From: an uncultured Desulfovibrionaceae bacterium
GTDB lineage: Bacteria > Desulfobacterota > Desulfovibrionia > Desulfovibrionales > Desulfovibrionaceae
Reading direction: 5' to 3'
DNA length: 6,158 bases
Assembly (NCBI GenBank): GCA_947074125.1
Contig: CAMTOM010000097.1
Location: 1-6,158 of the forward strand
Made by a program: the position numbers and the translations under genes. The notes below the pieces were generated by a model. That model worked only from the letters and a program-made list of their open reading frames with translations. It made no database searches and was not told where the DNA came from. This document shows positions 1 through 6,105 of the stretch, piece by piece; within the stretch, counting starts at the first letter, position 1, and every line of letters begins with the position of its first letter.

Positions 1-1
1 A

Positions 2-586
2 ATGTCTTTGCCCTGTACATACAGCTTTCCTCATTTGAATCCAGAGCGTGATATAGCCATTGTTTCTCCTGGGAATCTGGATGACATGCGTGCTTTGCCC
101 CAAAAATACAAAAGCTGGAATCTTCCTTATTTCTATGACCCAGGTCAGCAAATACCTGTATTGAGTCGTGAGGAATTACTTGACGCCATAGAGGGCGCTT
201 TCGGGATCATTACCAATGAGTATGAGCTGGCTATGATTTGTGATAAGGTTGACAGAAAAGAGGAAGAGATACGCGCTTCCAGCCAATGGCTGATAACGAC
301 TCTTGGTGAAAAAGGATGCCGTGTGCGTGGTGCCAGGGGTGTTGATGTACATATACCTTCAATTCTCTGTGATGTTGTGGATGCTGTTGGTGCGGGAGAT
401 GCGCTGCGCTCTGGTATGCTGAAAGGGCTTGTGAGTGGTATGGATATGCCTGAGGCTGTGCAGATAGGGACAGTGAGTGCTTCCTTCAAGCTGGAAAAAC
501 TGGGGACGCAGGAACATCATTTTGATACTGATACTTTTCGTTCCCGTTATGAAAAAGCTTTTGGTGCATTGCACATGCCATTTTAG
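2..586 (+). CDS. PfkB/ribokinase-family kinase (adenosine kinase-like), 5'-truncated by window edge
   Basis: This is the C-terminal 194 residues of a PfkB-family kinase, which transfers the ATP gamma-phosphate to a sugar or nucleoside in the cytoplasm. The diagnostic signature is DAVGAGDALRSG at residues 127-138, containing the anion-hole GAGD motif with the expected catalytic base D133. Upstream are the TNEYE motif (71-75, equivalent to the family NxxE magnesium/phosphate motif) and ITTLGEKGCRV (98-108), the usual strand before the ATP site. DIAIVSPGN (17-25), FYDPGQQIP (44-52) and the ending with GTQEH (168-172) recall the subgroup annotated as adenosine kinase or carbohydrate kinase. Family members are about 300 residues, so roughly 100-110 N-terminal residues, including the substrate-binding lid, should lie before the window; the ATG at position 2 is therefore probably internal. 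The substrate cannot be assigned. The signature has Ala where Thr, Ser or Pro is usual (DAVGAGD versus DTVGAGD). It reads in the same direction as cydAB but is separated by 265 bases. Confidence 0.85.
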   Translation: MSLPCTYSFPHLNPERDIAIVSPGNLDDMRALPQKYKSWNLPYFYDPGQQIPVLSREELLDAIEGAFGIITNEYELAMICDKVDRKEEEIRASSQWLITTLGEKGCRVRGARGVDVHIPSILCDVVDAVGAGDALRSGMLKGLVSGMDMPEAVQIGTVSASFKLEKLGTQEHHFDTDTFRSRYEKAFGALHMPF

Positions 587-645
587 TATCTACTGTAGTG
601 CATGGAAAAAGTTGAGAAAAAATAAGCTAGTATCTTGCTATAGTT

Positions 646-663
646 ATGAGAGTGCTCATTTTT
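646..663 (+). terminator. Weak hairpin with T-run, possible terminator of the kinase gene
   Basis: ATGAG at 646-650 and CTCAT at 655-659 form a 5-bp stem with a 4-base loop, running into a five-T stretch (659-663). It lies 60 bases after the kinase stop. The stem is short and could be chance in an AT-rich gap; the hairpin at 678-703 is a slightly better candidate. Confidence 0.25.
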
Positions 664-677
664 GTAATGCAAATATG

Positions 678-703
678 AAGCCTGCTTTTTATTAAGGCTT
701 TTT
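678..703 (+). terminator. Candidate rho-independent terminator after the kinase gene
   Basis: AAGCCT at 678-683 pairs with AGGCTT at 695-700 (6 bp, three G-C pairs) around an 11-base loop, and the 3' arm runs into a T-tract of five (699-703). Position and strand suit termination of the upstream kinase transcript before the cydA promoter region. The stem is modest, so efficiency is uncertain. Confidence 0.42.
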
Positions 704-769
704 GCGGAAAGTATTTTTTATTCCAGTATGTTATATCCTTACTATTGATGTAGAGATGGTAAATATAAA

Positions 770-806
770 TTGCTAATAGCAACTACTTGCTTTTTAAAGG
801 TAAGCA
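770..806 (+). promoter_or_regulatory. cydA upstream repeat cluster: alternating TTGCT/AGCAA arms
   Basis: Within 37 bases there are four short arms: TTGCT (770-774), AGCAA (778-782), TTGCT (787-791, extending to TGCTT at 788-792) and AAGCA (802-806). Neighbouring arms are complementary, so three alternative small hairpins are possible, with loops of 3, 4 and 9 bases. Alternatively the arms could be clustered half-sites for a DNA-binding protein. The block ends 33 bases before the cydA AGGAGG. The rest of the 587-851 gap holds the two terminator-like hairpins and presumably the cydA promoter, but I could not find a convincing -35/-10 pair: TATAAA at 764-769 is a possible -10, with TTGATG at 745-750 only 13 bases upstream. 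Confidence 0.35.
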
Positions 807-851
807 GCATATTCTCTCGCATTACATGATTACACGCTAGGAGGGCCATCC

Positions 852-2153
852 ATGGATGTCGTTATGCTGTCGCGGCTACAGTTTGCGGTAGCCGTTTTCT
901 TTCACTTTATTTTTGTTCCACTGACGCTTGGTCTGTCTTTGCTGATCGCATGGATGGAAACTCGTTATGTCATGACTGGTGATGTCATGTGGAAGCGTCA
1001 GGCGAAATTCTGGGGAAAACTGTTTATCATTAACTTTACGCTGGGTGTCGTTACAGGGATTACTCTGGAATTCCAGTTCGGCACAAACTGGTCGCGTTAT
1101 TCTGAGTATGTGGGAGATATTTTTGGCTCCCTGCTGGCGATTGAAGCGACTGTTGCCTTTTTCTTGGAATCGACATTCCTTGCGGTCTGGCATTTTGGCT
1201 GGAATCGCGTAGGGAAAAAATTGCATCTCTTTGCTATCTGGGCTGTGGCGATTGCGGGGAATATTTCTGCATTGTGGATTATTCTCGCGAATGGCTGGAT
1301 GCAGAATCCTGTGGGGTATGCCCTGCGTAACGGACGCGCTGAGCTGGACAATTTCTTTACCGTGCTTGCCAATCCTTATGCGTGGGGTATGTATTTTCAC
1401 ACGGTCATTTCTGCCTGGATGCTCGGCGGCTTCTTTGTGCTTGGTGTATCTGCCTGGCATCTCTTGCGTAACAATGAAACGGAATTCTTCAGAAAAGCTT
1501 TTCGCATGGTTGCGCCCTTTACCTTTGTGATGGCTTTGCTTGTGGCTTTTGCCGGTCACCATCAGGGAGGAAATGTTGCCAAATTCCAGCCAGTAAAGCT
1601 GGCAGCGATGGAAGCACAGTGGGAAACTGAATCAAAAGTACCTTTTTATCTGTTTGTTCTTCCCGATACAAAGGCAGAACGCAATGTCGTCGAGGCACTT
1701 CCCTTGCCTGGTATGATGAGTTGGGTAGCGTATGGCGATTCAAATGCGACAATTCAAGGCTTGAAGGAGTTTCCCAAAGAAGACCGTCCTCCTGTGACAA
1801 CGACATTCTGGTCATTTCGCATCATGCTTTTGCTGGGTGGTCTGTTTATCCTCTTGGGTATTCTGGCATGGGTTCAGTCTCGCTCTGAGAAGATAAACCC
1901 CTATGTGATGCGGGCTCTCATCTGGAATATTCCTTTGCCGTATTTAGGATTGATGTTTGGTTGGACTGTTGCAGAAGTGGGACGTCAGCCCTGGATTGTA
2001 TACAATCTTATGCGCACAGTAGATGCGGTTTCTCCCGTACCTGCTGGAAATGTGGCAATATCGCTGGTTGCTTTTATTGTCGTGTATACGATGCTTGGCC
2101 TGGTGGATATTTTTCTCTTGCGCAAATACGCCTGTAAAGGCCCTGCTGCTTAG
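852..2153 (+). CDS. cydA: Cytochrome bd-type quinol oxidase subunit I (short Q-loop type)
   Basis: CydA is the haem-bearing, quinol-oxidising subunit of the inner-membrane bd oxidase, which reduces O2 to water. Every key residue is visible (Escherichia coli counterpart in brackets): H18 (H19), E98 and E106 (E99, E107), H183 (H186) and M325 (M393) as the haem b558 ligands, R323 in FWSFRIM, and E375 (E445) in GWTVAEVGRQPW. The Q-loop quinol residues K249 and E254 lie in KLAAMEAQW. About nine membrane segments can be seen (near 10-33, 52-72, 92-115, 124-147, 178-204, 217-236, 320-341, 352-374, 398-424). At 433 aa it lacks the long Q-loop insertion of E. coli CydA (522 aa), placing it in the short-loop group common in Firmicutes, Desulfovibrio and other anaerobes. 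The start is supported by AGGAGGG at 839-845, with 7 bases from AGGAGG to ATG. It is the first gene of the cydAB operon. In anaerobes this enzyme mainly removes oxygen. Confidence 0.98.
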   Translation: MDVVMLSRLQFAVAVFFHFIFVPLTLGLSLLIAWMETRYVMTGDVMWKRQAKFWGKLFIINFTLGVVTGITLEFQFGTNWSRYSEYVGDIFGSLLAIEATVAFFLESTFLAVWHFGWNRVGKKLHLFAIWAVAIAGNISALWIILANGWMQNPVGYALRNGRAELDNFFTVLANPYAWGMYFHTVISAWMLGGFFVLGVSAWHLLRNNETEFFRKAFRMVAPFTFVMALLVAFAGHHQGGNVAKFQPVKLAAMEAQWETESKVPFYLFVLPDTKAERNVVEALPLPGMMSWVAYGDSNATIQGLKEFPKEDRPPVTTTFWSFRIMLLLGGLFILLGILAWVQSRSEKINPYVMRALIWNIPLPYLGLMFGWTVAEVGRQPWIVYNLMRTVDAVSPVPAGNVAISLVAFIVVYTMLGLVDIFLLRKYACKGPAA

Positions 2154-2164
2154 GAGGAAGGAAA

Positions 2165-3190
2165 ATGCTTGAAACAATTTGGTTTGTTCTGTGGTGCCTT
2201 CTTTGGGCAGTTTATTTTATTCTTGATGGTTTTGACCTTGGTATTGGTTCTCTCATGCCATTTCTGGGGAAAAATAATGAAGAAAAACGCATTATGCTCA
2301 ATGCTCAGGGGCCTTTTTGGGATGGGAATGAGGTGTGGCTTATTACCGCAGGTGGCGTGACATTTGCCGCATTCCCCAAAGCGTATGCTGTGATGTTCAG
2401 CGCTTTGTATGCTCCTTTGCTGATGTTGCTCTTTGCCCTGATTTTCCGTGCGGTATCTTTTGAATTCCGCAATAAGGTGGAGAATCCGGCATGGGCTTCT
2501 TTCTGGGATGGCGTACACTTCCTTTCCAGTCTGATTCCGGCGCTTTTACTTGGCGTGGCATTTGCCAATCTTTTCATGGGCATTCCTATTGATGCAGATG
2601 GCGTATATCATGGACATATCCTGAAGCTCTTGAATGTTTATGGCCTAGCTGGCGGGGTATTCTTTGTGACAATGTTTGCGATGCATGGTTCCTTGTGGCT
2701 CTCTTTCAAAAGCGAGGGAGCATTGCAAAGCCGTGCTTTGGGAACAGCCATGCTGCTTTGGCCGATAATGCTTATTCTGTTGGTGGTATTTCTCGGGCTG
2801 ACAGCAGTGTACACAAAGATATTTGATAACTGTCTGGCAAATCCGATTTTGTTTGTTTTCCCTGTGCTGGCATTGACAGGTCTGATTGGTGTTCGTCTGC
2901 TCTTGAATGCAGGAAAAATACTGCTGGCCTGGTGCAGCAGCGCTCTTTTCATTCTGGGAGTGACCTTCTTTGGTGTTATGGGAATCTTCCCTGGCATGAT
3001 TCTTTCAAGTATGAATCCTGATTGGAGTGTGACAGCCTTTAGTGCGGCTTCCAGTCCAGTGACTCTGAAAATCATGCTTGGCATTGCCTTGGTGATGGTT
3101 CCTATCGTTCTTTTGTATCAGTTCTGGGTGTACAGAATATTCTCGCACCCCGTAACAGAAGAGGATCTGAAGGATGATCATGCGTATTGA
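2165..3190 (+). CDS. cydB: Cytochrome bd-type quinol oxidase subunit II
   Basis: CydB is the structural partner of CydA in the inner-membrane bd oxidase and takes part in proton delivery to the oxygen-reducing haems. Family motifs are present in order: DGFDLG (21-26) in the first membrane segment, WDGNEVWL (52-59), FRAVSFEFR (94-102), and AASSPVTLKIM (294-304) before the last segment. About eight hydrophobic segments are visible, the last near 302-325, followed by an acidic cytoplasmic tail (EEDLKDD). The length of 341 aa matches CydB proteins that accompany short-loop CydA and is shorter than E. coli CydB (about 379 aa). The gene begins 11 bases after cydA, and its AGGAGGA (2152-2158) overlaps the cydA TAG stop, a sign of co-translation. 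A terminator follows the stop within 6 bases. The window has neither the cydDC maturation transporter nor a small CydX-type subunit gene. Confidence 0.97.
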   Translation: MLETIWFVLWCLLWAVYFILDGFDLGIGSLMPFLGKNNEEKRIMLNAQGPFWDGNEVWLITAGGVTFAAFPKAYAVMFSALYAPLLMLLFALIFRAVSFEFRNKVENPAWASFWDGVHFLSSLIPALLLGVAFANLFMGIPIDADGVYHGHILKLLNVYGLAGGVFFVTMFAMHGSLWLSFKSEGALQSRALGTAMLLWPIMLILLVVFLGLTAVYTKIFDNCLANPILFVFPVLALTGLIGVRLLLNAGKILLAWCSSALFILGVTFFGVMGIFPGMILSSMNPDWSVTAFSAASSPVTLKIMLGIALVMVPIVLLYQFWVYRIFSHPVTEEDLKDDHAY

Positions 3191-3195
3191 TGATT

Positions 3196-3226
3196 AAAGA
3201 AGGGAGGCGAGAGCCTCCCTTCTTTT
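3196..3226. terminator. Strong rho-independent terminator of cydAB, possibly bidirectional
   Basis: A perfect 13-bp stem (3196-3208 with 3213-3225) closes on a GAGA loop of the stable GNRA type, with core AGGGAGGC/GCCTCCCT. On the + strand the 3' arm ends in TTCTTTTG, supplying the U-rich tail only 6 bases after the cydB stop. Read on the - strand, the arm ends in TTCTTT before AATCATC, so it could also end adhE transcripts, though with a poorer tail. Confidence 0.9.
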
Positions 3227-3230
3227 GTGT

Positions 3231-3273
3231 ACAAGAAGACGTTACTATAAGATATAGAGTGACGTCTTCTTGT
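3231..3273. repeat. Long inverted repeat / stem-loop in the cydB-adhE convergent gap
   Basis: ACAAGAAGACGT (3231-3242) is perfectly complementary to ACGTCTTCTTGT (3262-3273). The stem extends inward by a G-U wobble and three more pairs, to 16 bp (3231-3246 with 3258-3273), around an 11-base AT-rich centre. No T-run follows on either strand, so it is not a textbook terminator by itself. It starts 5 bases after the cydAB terminator and could form a 3'-end structure on adhE mRNA or a transcription road-block. The 102 bases from here to the adhE stop (3274-3375) hold only a small 6-bp hairpin (TTGAAG 3328-3333, CTTCAA 3341-3346) and no gene that I can support. Confidence 0.8.
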
Positions 3274-3375
3274 TGTATGAGTTGGACACTGTTGTCATGT
3301 GCTCACAGACTAAGCTGAATACTGTTGTTGAAGGGTATCGCTTCAAAAAAACGGGAATGTGCTTGCAATGTAGAC

Positions 3376-5982
3376 CTATTTCCCATGGTATGCTTTGAGA
3401 TAGATTTCTTTGATTTCGTCCACAAGTGGGTAGACAGGGTTGGCTGTTGTACATTGATCTTCAAAAGCTCTGTACGAAAGGGGTTCCACTTTGCGCATAA
3501 ATGTTGTTTCATCAATATGGCATTCCTTGATTGACTGTGGGCAGCAAAGCCTTTGCATGAGTGCGCGAATGGCTCTGATCAGACCTTGTATTGCTGCGTT
3601 CGTTGGAGTCTGGGCATCACACAAGCCGCAACGGCGCGCAATCTTTGCGTAGCGCTCATCGGCGATATATTCTTTATACTTGGGGAAGGAAGCGAATTTT
3701 GTGGGTTTTTGTGCATTATATGCAATGACATAGGGGAGGAGAATGGCATTGGCGCGCCCATGAGGGATATGGAATTCTCCCCCAAGTTTGTGCGCCATGG
3801 AGTGATTCAGCCCAAGAAAAGCATTGGTAAATGCCATACCAGCAATAGCCGAGGCGTTATGCATTTTCTCGCGGGCAAGCATATCTCCATTATAGCTGCG
3901 TTCCAGATAGGTGAAAACCATCTCAATAGCGTGCAGAGCGAGACCGTCCGTAAAGTCGCTCGCCATAACAGAAACATAGGATTCGATTGCGTGGGTAAGC
4001 ACATCCATACCTGTATCGGCAATGATGCTTTGAGGGAGGGTGTGGGTAAACTGTGGATCAATAATGGCAACATCTGGAGTCAGGCTATAGTCAGCCAGTG
4101 GATACTTGATATTGCCATTCTCTTTGTCGGTAATAACTGAAAAGCTTGTGATCTCACTGCCCGTTCCAGAGGTTGTGGGAATGGCGACAAATTTTGTTTG
4201 TGTGCCGAGCTTGGGAAACTTGAAAGCGCGCTTGCGAATATCAAGGAAGCGCTGGCAAAGTCCGTCGAAACTCGTTTCGGGGTGCTCGTAGAAAAGCCAC
4301 ATCCCTTTTGCGGCGTCAATGGCGCTACCACCACCGATGGCAATAATGACATCCGGTTGGAAAGTACGCATATCTTGCACACCGCGCATAATACATTCTA
4401 TGCTTGGATCTGTTTCTACGTCAGAATAAATTCGGCTGTGGCAATAGTTTGTGCGCTTACGTAAATAGTAGAGGATTTTGTTGATATTGCCGAGCTTTAC
4501 CATCATGGGGTCTGTAACAATGAATGCACGGCTGATATCCTCCATCTTCTCCAAATAACGAATGGAATCGTTTTCAAAATAGATTTTGGGAGGAATCTTA
4601 AACCACTGCATATTGACTTTCCTCTTGGCGATACGCTTTGTATTGATAAGGTTGATAGTGGTGACATTGCGTGTTGTGCTGTTTTTGCCATAGCTGCCGC
4701 ATCCCAGAGTGAGGGAGGGGGTGTTGGTATTGTAAATATCGCCGATTGCTCCCTGGCTGGAGGGGCTGTTTACAATAATACGCCCAACGCGCATCGCGAT
4801 CCCATAAGCATCAGCAATGTTCATATCGTTGGTATGAATAACCGCAGAATGTCCAAGACCGCCCAGCTCCAGCATATTATTGGCGTAGGCAAAGCCTTCT
4901 TCACAGTTTTCGCAAATAAAGTAAGCCAATACTGGGGAGAGTTTTTCTTTGCTCAGAGGATAGGTTTCTGAAGGTTCTGGCAATGGAGCGAGCAGTATTT
5001 TTGTTTTTTCAGGAACATCTATGCCAGCTTGCTGCGCAATCCAGTGAGCGCTCTGGCCAACCGCAGCGGAGAAAACTCCCTTGATCGGGTTGGGAAACAG
5101 AAAAGCCGTGAGTTTTTCCGTTTCTTCAGGGGAGAGAAAGTAGCAGTTGTGTGCCTTCATGTATGCTTCAAAATCAGCAGCAATAGCTTTTTCCACAATA
5201 ACAGCCTGTTCTGAAGCGCAGATCATGCCATTATCAAAGGTCTTGCTCATCATAAGGTCCGTGCAGGCACGATGCAGGTCAGCACTTTTTTCGATAAAGC
5301 AAGGCACATTACCAGGGCCAACGCCCAAAGCGGGCTTGCCGCAACTGTAGGCTGCCTGCACCATGCCTGTGCCGCCAGTTGCTAAAATAGTTGATATGGC
5401 AGGGTGACGCATCAGCAGGTTTGTACTTTCAAGACTGGGGGTATCGATCCATTGAATGCAATGCTCTGGCGCGCCCGCTTTCAATGCGGCTTCATAGACA
5501 ATGCGTGCGGATTCGGCACTGCATTTTTGCGCAGAGGGGTGAAAAGCAAAAATAATAGGATTTCTGGTTTTGACGGCAATGAGGCATTTGAAAAGGGTTG
5601 TGGACGTCGGGTTTGTTGTAGGCGTTACGCCTGCTATAATGCCTATGGGTTCTGCGACTTCAACATAGCCTTCCATTTCATTTTCTTCAAGAATGCCAAC
5701 TGTTTTTTCTCTTTTGATGTTGTGCCAGATGTATTCTGTGGCAAACATATTCTTAATGACCTTGTCTTCATACACGCCACGTCCCGTTTCTTGTAGTGCC
5801 ATATAGGCGAGTTCCTGGTGTTGTGCGAGACCAGCAAGTGCCATTTCATGAACAATGGTATTGATTTGTTCCTGGTCTAATACGAGAAAGGCCTCAAGAG
5901 CTTTCTGGGCATTATCAGCAAGCGTATCGATGTGGTTGTTTGTGGCTGTAATATCGTCATTATTTGTTTTAATGTTAGACAT
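3376..5982 (-). CDS. adhE: Bifunctional acetaldehyde-CoA / alcohol dehydrogenase
   Basis: AdhE reduces acetyl-CoA to acetaldehyde and then to ethanol with two NADH, or runs in reverse; family members assemble into cytoplasmic helical filaments (spirosomes). The 868-aa protein has an N-terminal CoA-acylating aldehyde dehydrogenase domain (about 15-440) with ATGGTGMV (201-208), GVGPGNVP and catalytic C255 in FDNGMICASEQ. A short linker (about 440-460) precedes a C-terminal iron-dependent alcohol dehydrogenase domain (about 465-865) with GGGSAIDAAKG (550-560), IPTTSGTGSE and all four expected Fe ligands D660, H664, H727 and H741. Both active sites look intact. Length is close to E. coli AdhE (891 aa). 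I chose the start at 5982 because GGAGG lies 6 bases upstream; an in-frame ATG at 6042 would add 20 unrelated residues and lies upstream of the likely transcription start. The protein has 20 cysteines, with five extra ones clustered near the C-terminus. It is a single-gene unit convergent with cydAB. Confidence 0.97.
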   Translation of the reverse strand: MSNIKTNNDDITATNNHIDTLADNAQKALEAFLVLDQEQINTIVHEMALAGLAQHQELAYMALQETGRGVYEDKVIKNMFATEYIWHNIKREKTVGILEENEMEGYVEVAEPIGIIAGVTPTTNPTSTTLFKCLIAVKTRNPIIFAFHPSAQKCSAESARIVYEAALKAGAPEHCIQWIDTPSLESTNLLMRHPAISTILATGGTGMVQAAYSCGKPALGVGPGNVPCFIEKSADLHRACTDLMMSKTFDNGMICASEQAVIVEKAIAADFEAYMKAHNCYFLSPEETEKLTAFLFPNPIKGVFSAAVGQSAHWIAQQAGIDVPEKTKILLAPLPEPSETYPLSKEKLSPVLAYFICENCEEGFAYANNMLELGGLGHSAVIHTNDMNIADAYGIAMRVGRIIVNSPSSQGAIGDIYNTNTPSLTLGCGSYGKNSTTRNVTTINLINTKRIAKRKVNMQWFKIPPKIYFENDSIRYLEKMEDISRAFIVTDPMMVKLGNINKILYYLRKRTNYCHSRIYSDVETDPSIECIMRGVQDMRTFQPDVIIAIGGGSAIDAAKGMWLFYEHPETSFDGLCQRFLDIRKRAFKFPKLGTQTKFVAIPTTSGTGSEITSFSVITDKENGNIKYPLADYSLTPDVAIIDPQFTHTLPQSIIADTGMDVLTHAIESYVSVMASDFTDGLALHAIEMVFTYLERSYNGDMLAREKMHNASAIAGMAFTNAFLGLNHSMAHKLGGEFHIPHGRANAILLPYVIAYNAQKPTKFASFPKYKEYIADERYAKIARRCGLCDAQTPTNAAIQGLIRAIRALMQRLCCPQSIKECHIDETTFMRKVEPLSYRAFEDQCTTANPVYPLVDEIKEIYLKAYHGK

Positions 5983-5988
5983 AAAGAA

Positions 5989-5993
5989 CCTCC
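5989..5993 (-). promoter_or_regulatory. Ribosome binding site that fixes the adhE start
   Basis: On the - strand GGAGG (5993-5989) is followed by six bases (TTCTTT) and then ATG at 5982-5980. This favours the 868-aa product over the 20-residue longer in-frame option starting at 6042. Confidence 0.88.
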
Positions 5994-6035
5994 ATAATAG
6001 TATAAGCATATATTGTTTGTTATGGTATTTTAAAT

Positions 6036-6064
6036 ATATCACGATAATACAGAAAACGTGATAT
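6036..6064. promoter_or_regulatory. Putative operator: 8-bp inverted repeat around the adhE -10 box
   Basis: ATATCACG (6036-6043) and CGTGATAT (6057-6064) are perfect inverted copies with a 13-base spacer and a start-to-start distance of 21 bases, so the arms lie about two helical turns apart on one DNA face. One arm sits in the -35/-10 spacer and the other at the predicted transcription start, a classic repressor position. The arms do not match the Rex or CRP/FNR arrangements that I know, so the regulator is not named. Confidence 0.5.
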
Positions 6065-6072
6065 GATTTGAA
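6044..6072 (-). promoter_or_regulatory. Probable sigma70-type promoter of adhE
   Basis: Reading the - strand, TTCAAA (6072-6067, 4 of 6 matches to TTGACA) is separated by exactly 17 bases from TATTAT (6049-6044, 5 of 6 matches to TATAAT). Transcription would begin near 6037, giving a leader of about 55 bases before the adhE ATG. The match is by eye; the surrounding DNA is AT-rich, so chance -10-like sequences are common. Confidence 0.6.
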
Positions 6073-6077
6073 ATCAT
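6063..6077. promoter_or_regulatory. Putative operator: 7-1-7 palindrome over the adhE -35 box
   Basis: ATGATTT-G-AAATCAT is a perfect 15-bp palindrome with a single central base, and it contains the predicted -35 hexamer. The 7-1-7 geometry and AT-rich arms resemble Fur/PerR-type boxes, but the sequence is not a close match to a Fur consensus. It abuts and slightly overlaps the other inverted repeat at 6036-6064. Confidence 0.42.
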
Positions 6078-6085
6078 TGCTATGC

Positions 6086-6105
6086 TATTATTTTTCAAAA
6101 TAATA
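6086..6105. repeat. AT-only 9-bp inverted repeat upstream of adhE
   Basis: TATTATTTT (6086-6094) and AAAATAATA (6097-6105) are perfect inverted arms around a two-base centre. It lies just upstream of the predicted adhE -35 box, where an activator site or an AT-rich promoter UP-type element could sit. Low complexity makes chance occurrence fairly likely. The remaining bases to 6158 are almost entirely A and T and contain no gene that I can support. Confidence 0.35.

Noticed and set aside
876..1562. A 228-codon open frame on the - strand opposite cydA.
   Set aside because: It is antisense to conserved CydA sequence, is rich in Lys, Arg, His and Gln as expected for the complement of membrane-protein codons, and shows no family motif.
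3328..3346. Hairpin TTGAAG/CTTCAA as the adhE terminator.
   Set aside because: On the adhE strand the T-run comes before the stem rather than after it, and the stem is only 6 bp.
3191..3375. Possible small cydX-like gene after cydB, or a short gene before the adhE stop.
   Set aside because: The strong terminator begins 6 bases after the cydB stop, and I see no start codon with a ribosome binding site leading to a hydrophobic peptide in the remaining gap.
3553..4140. A 195-codon open frame on the + strand opposite adhE.
   Set aside because: It lies entirely antisense to a well-conserved AdhE iron-ADH domain, has no recognisable domain and no good ribosome binding site. It is a shadow frame.
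5983..6042. A 20-residue N-terminal extension of AdhE from the in-frame ATG at 6042.
   Set aside because: It has no ribosome binding site, its sequence does not resemble AdhE N-termini, and it begins upstream of the predicted transcription start, while the ATG at 5982 has a well-spaced GGAGG.
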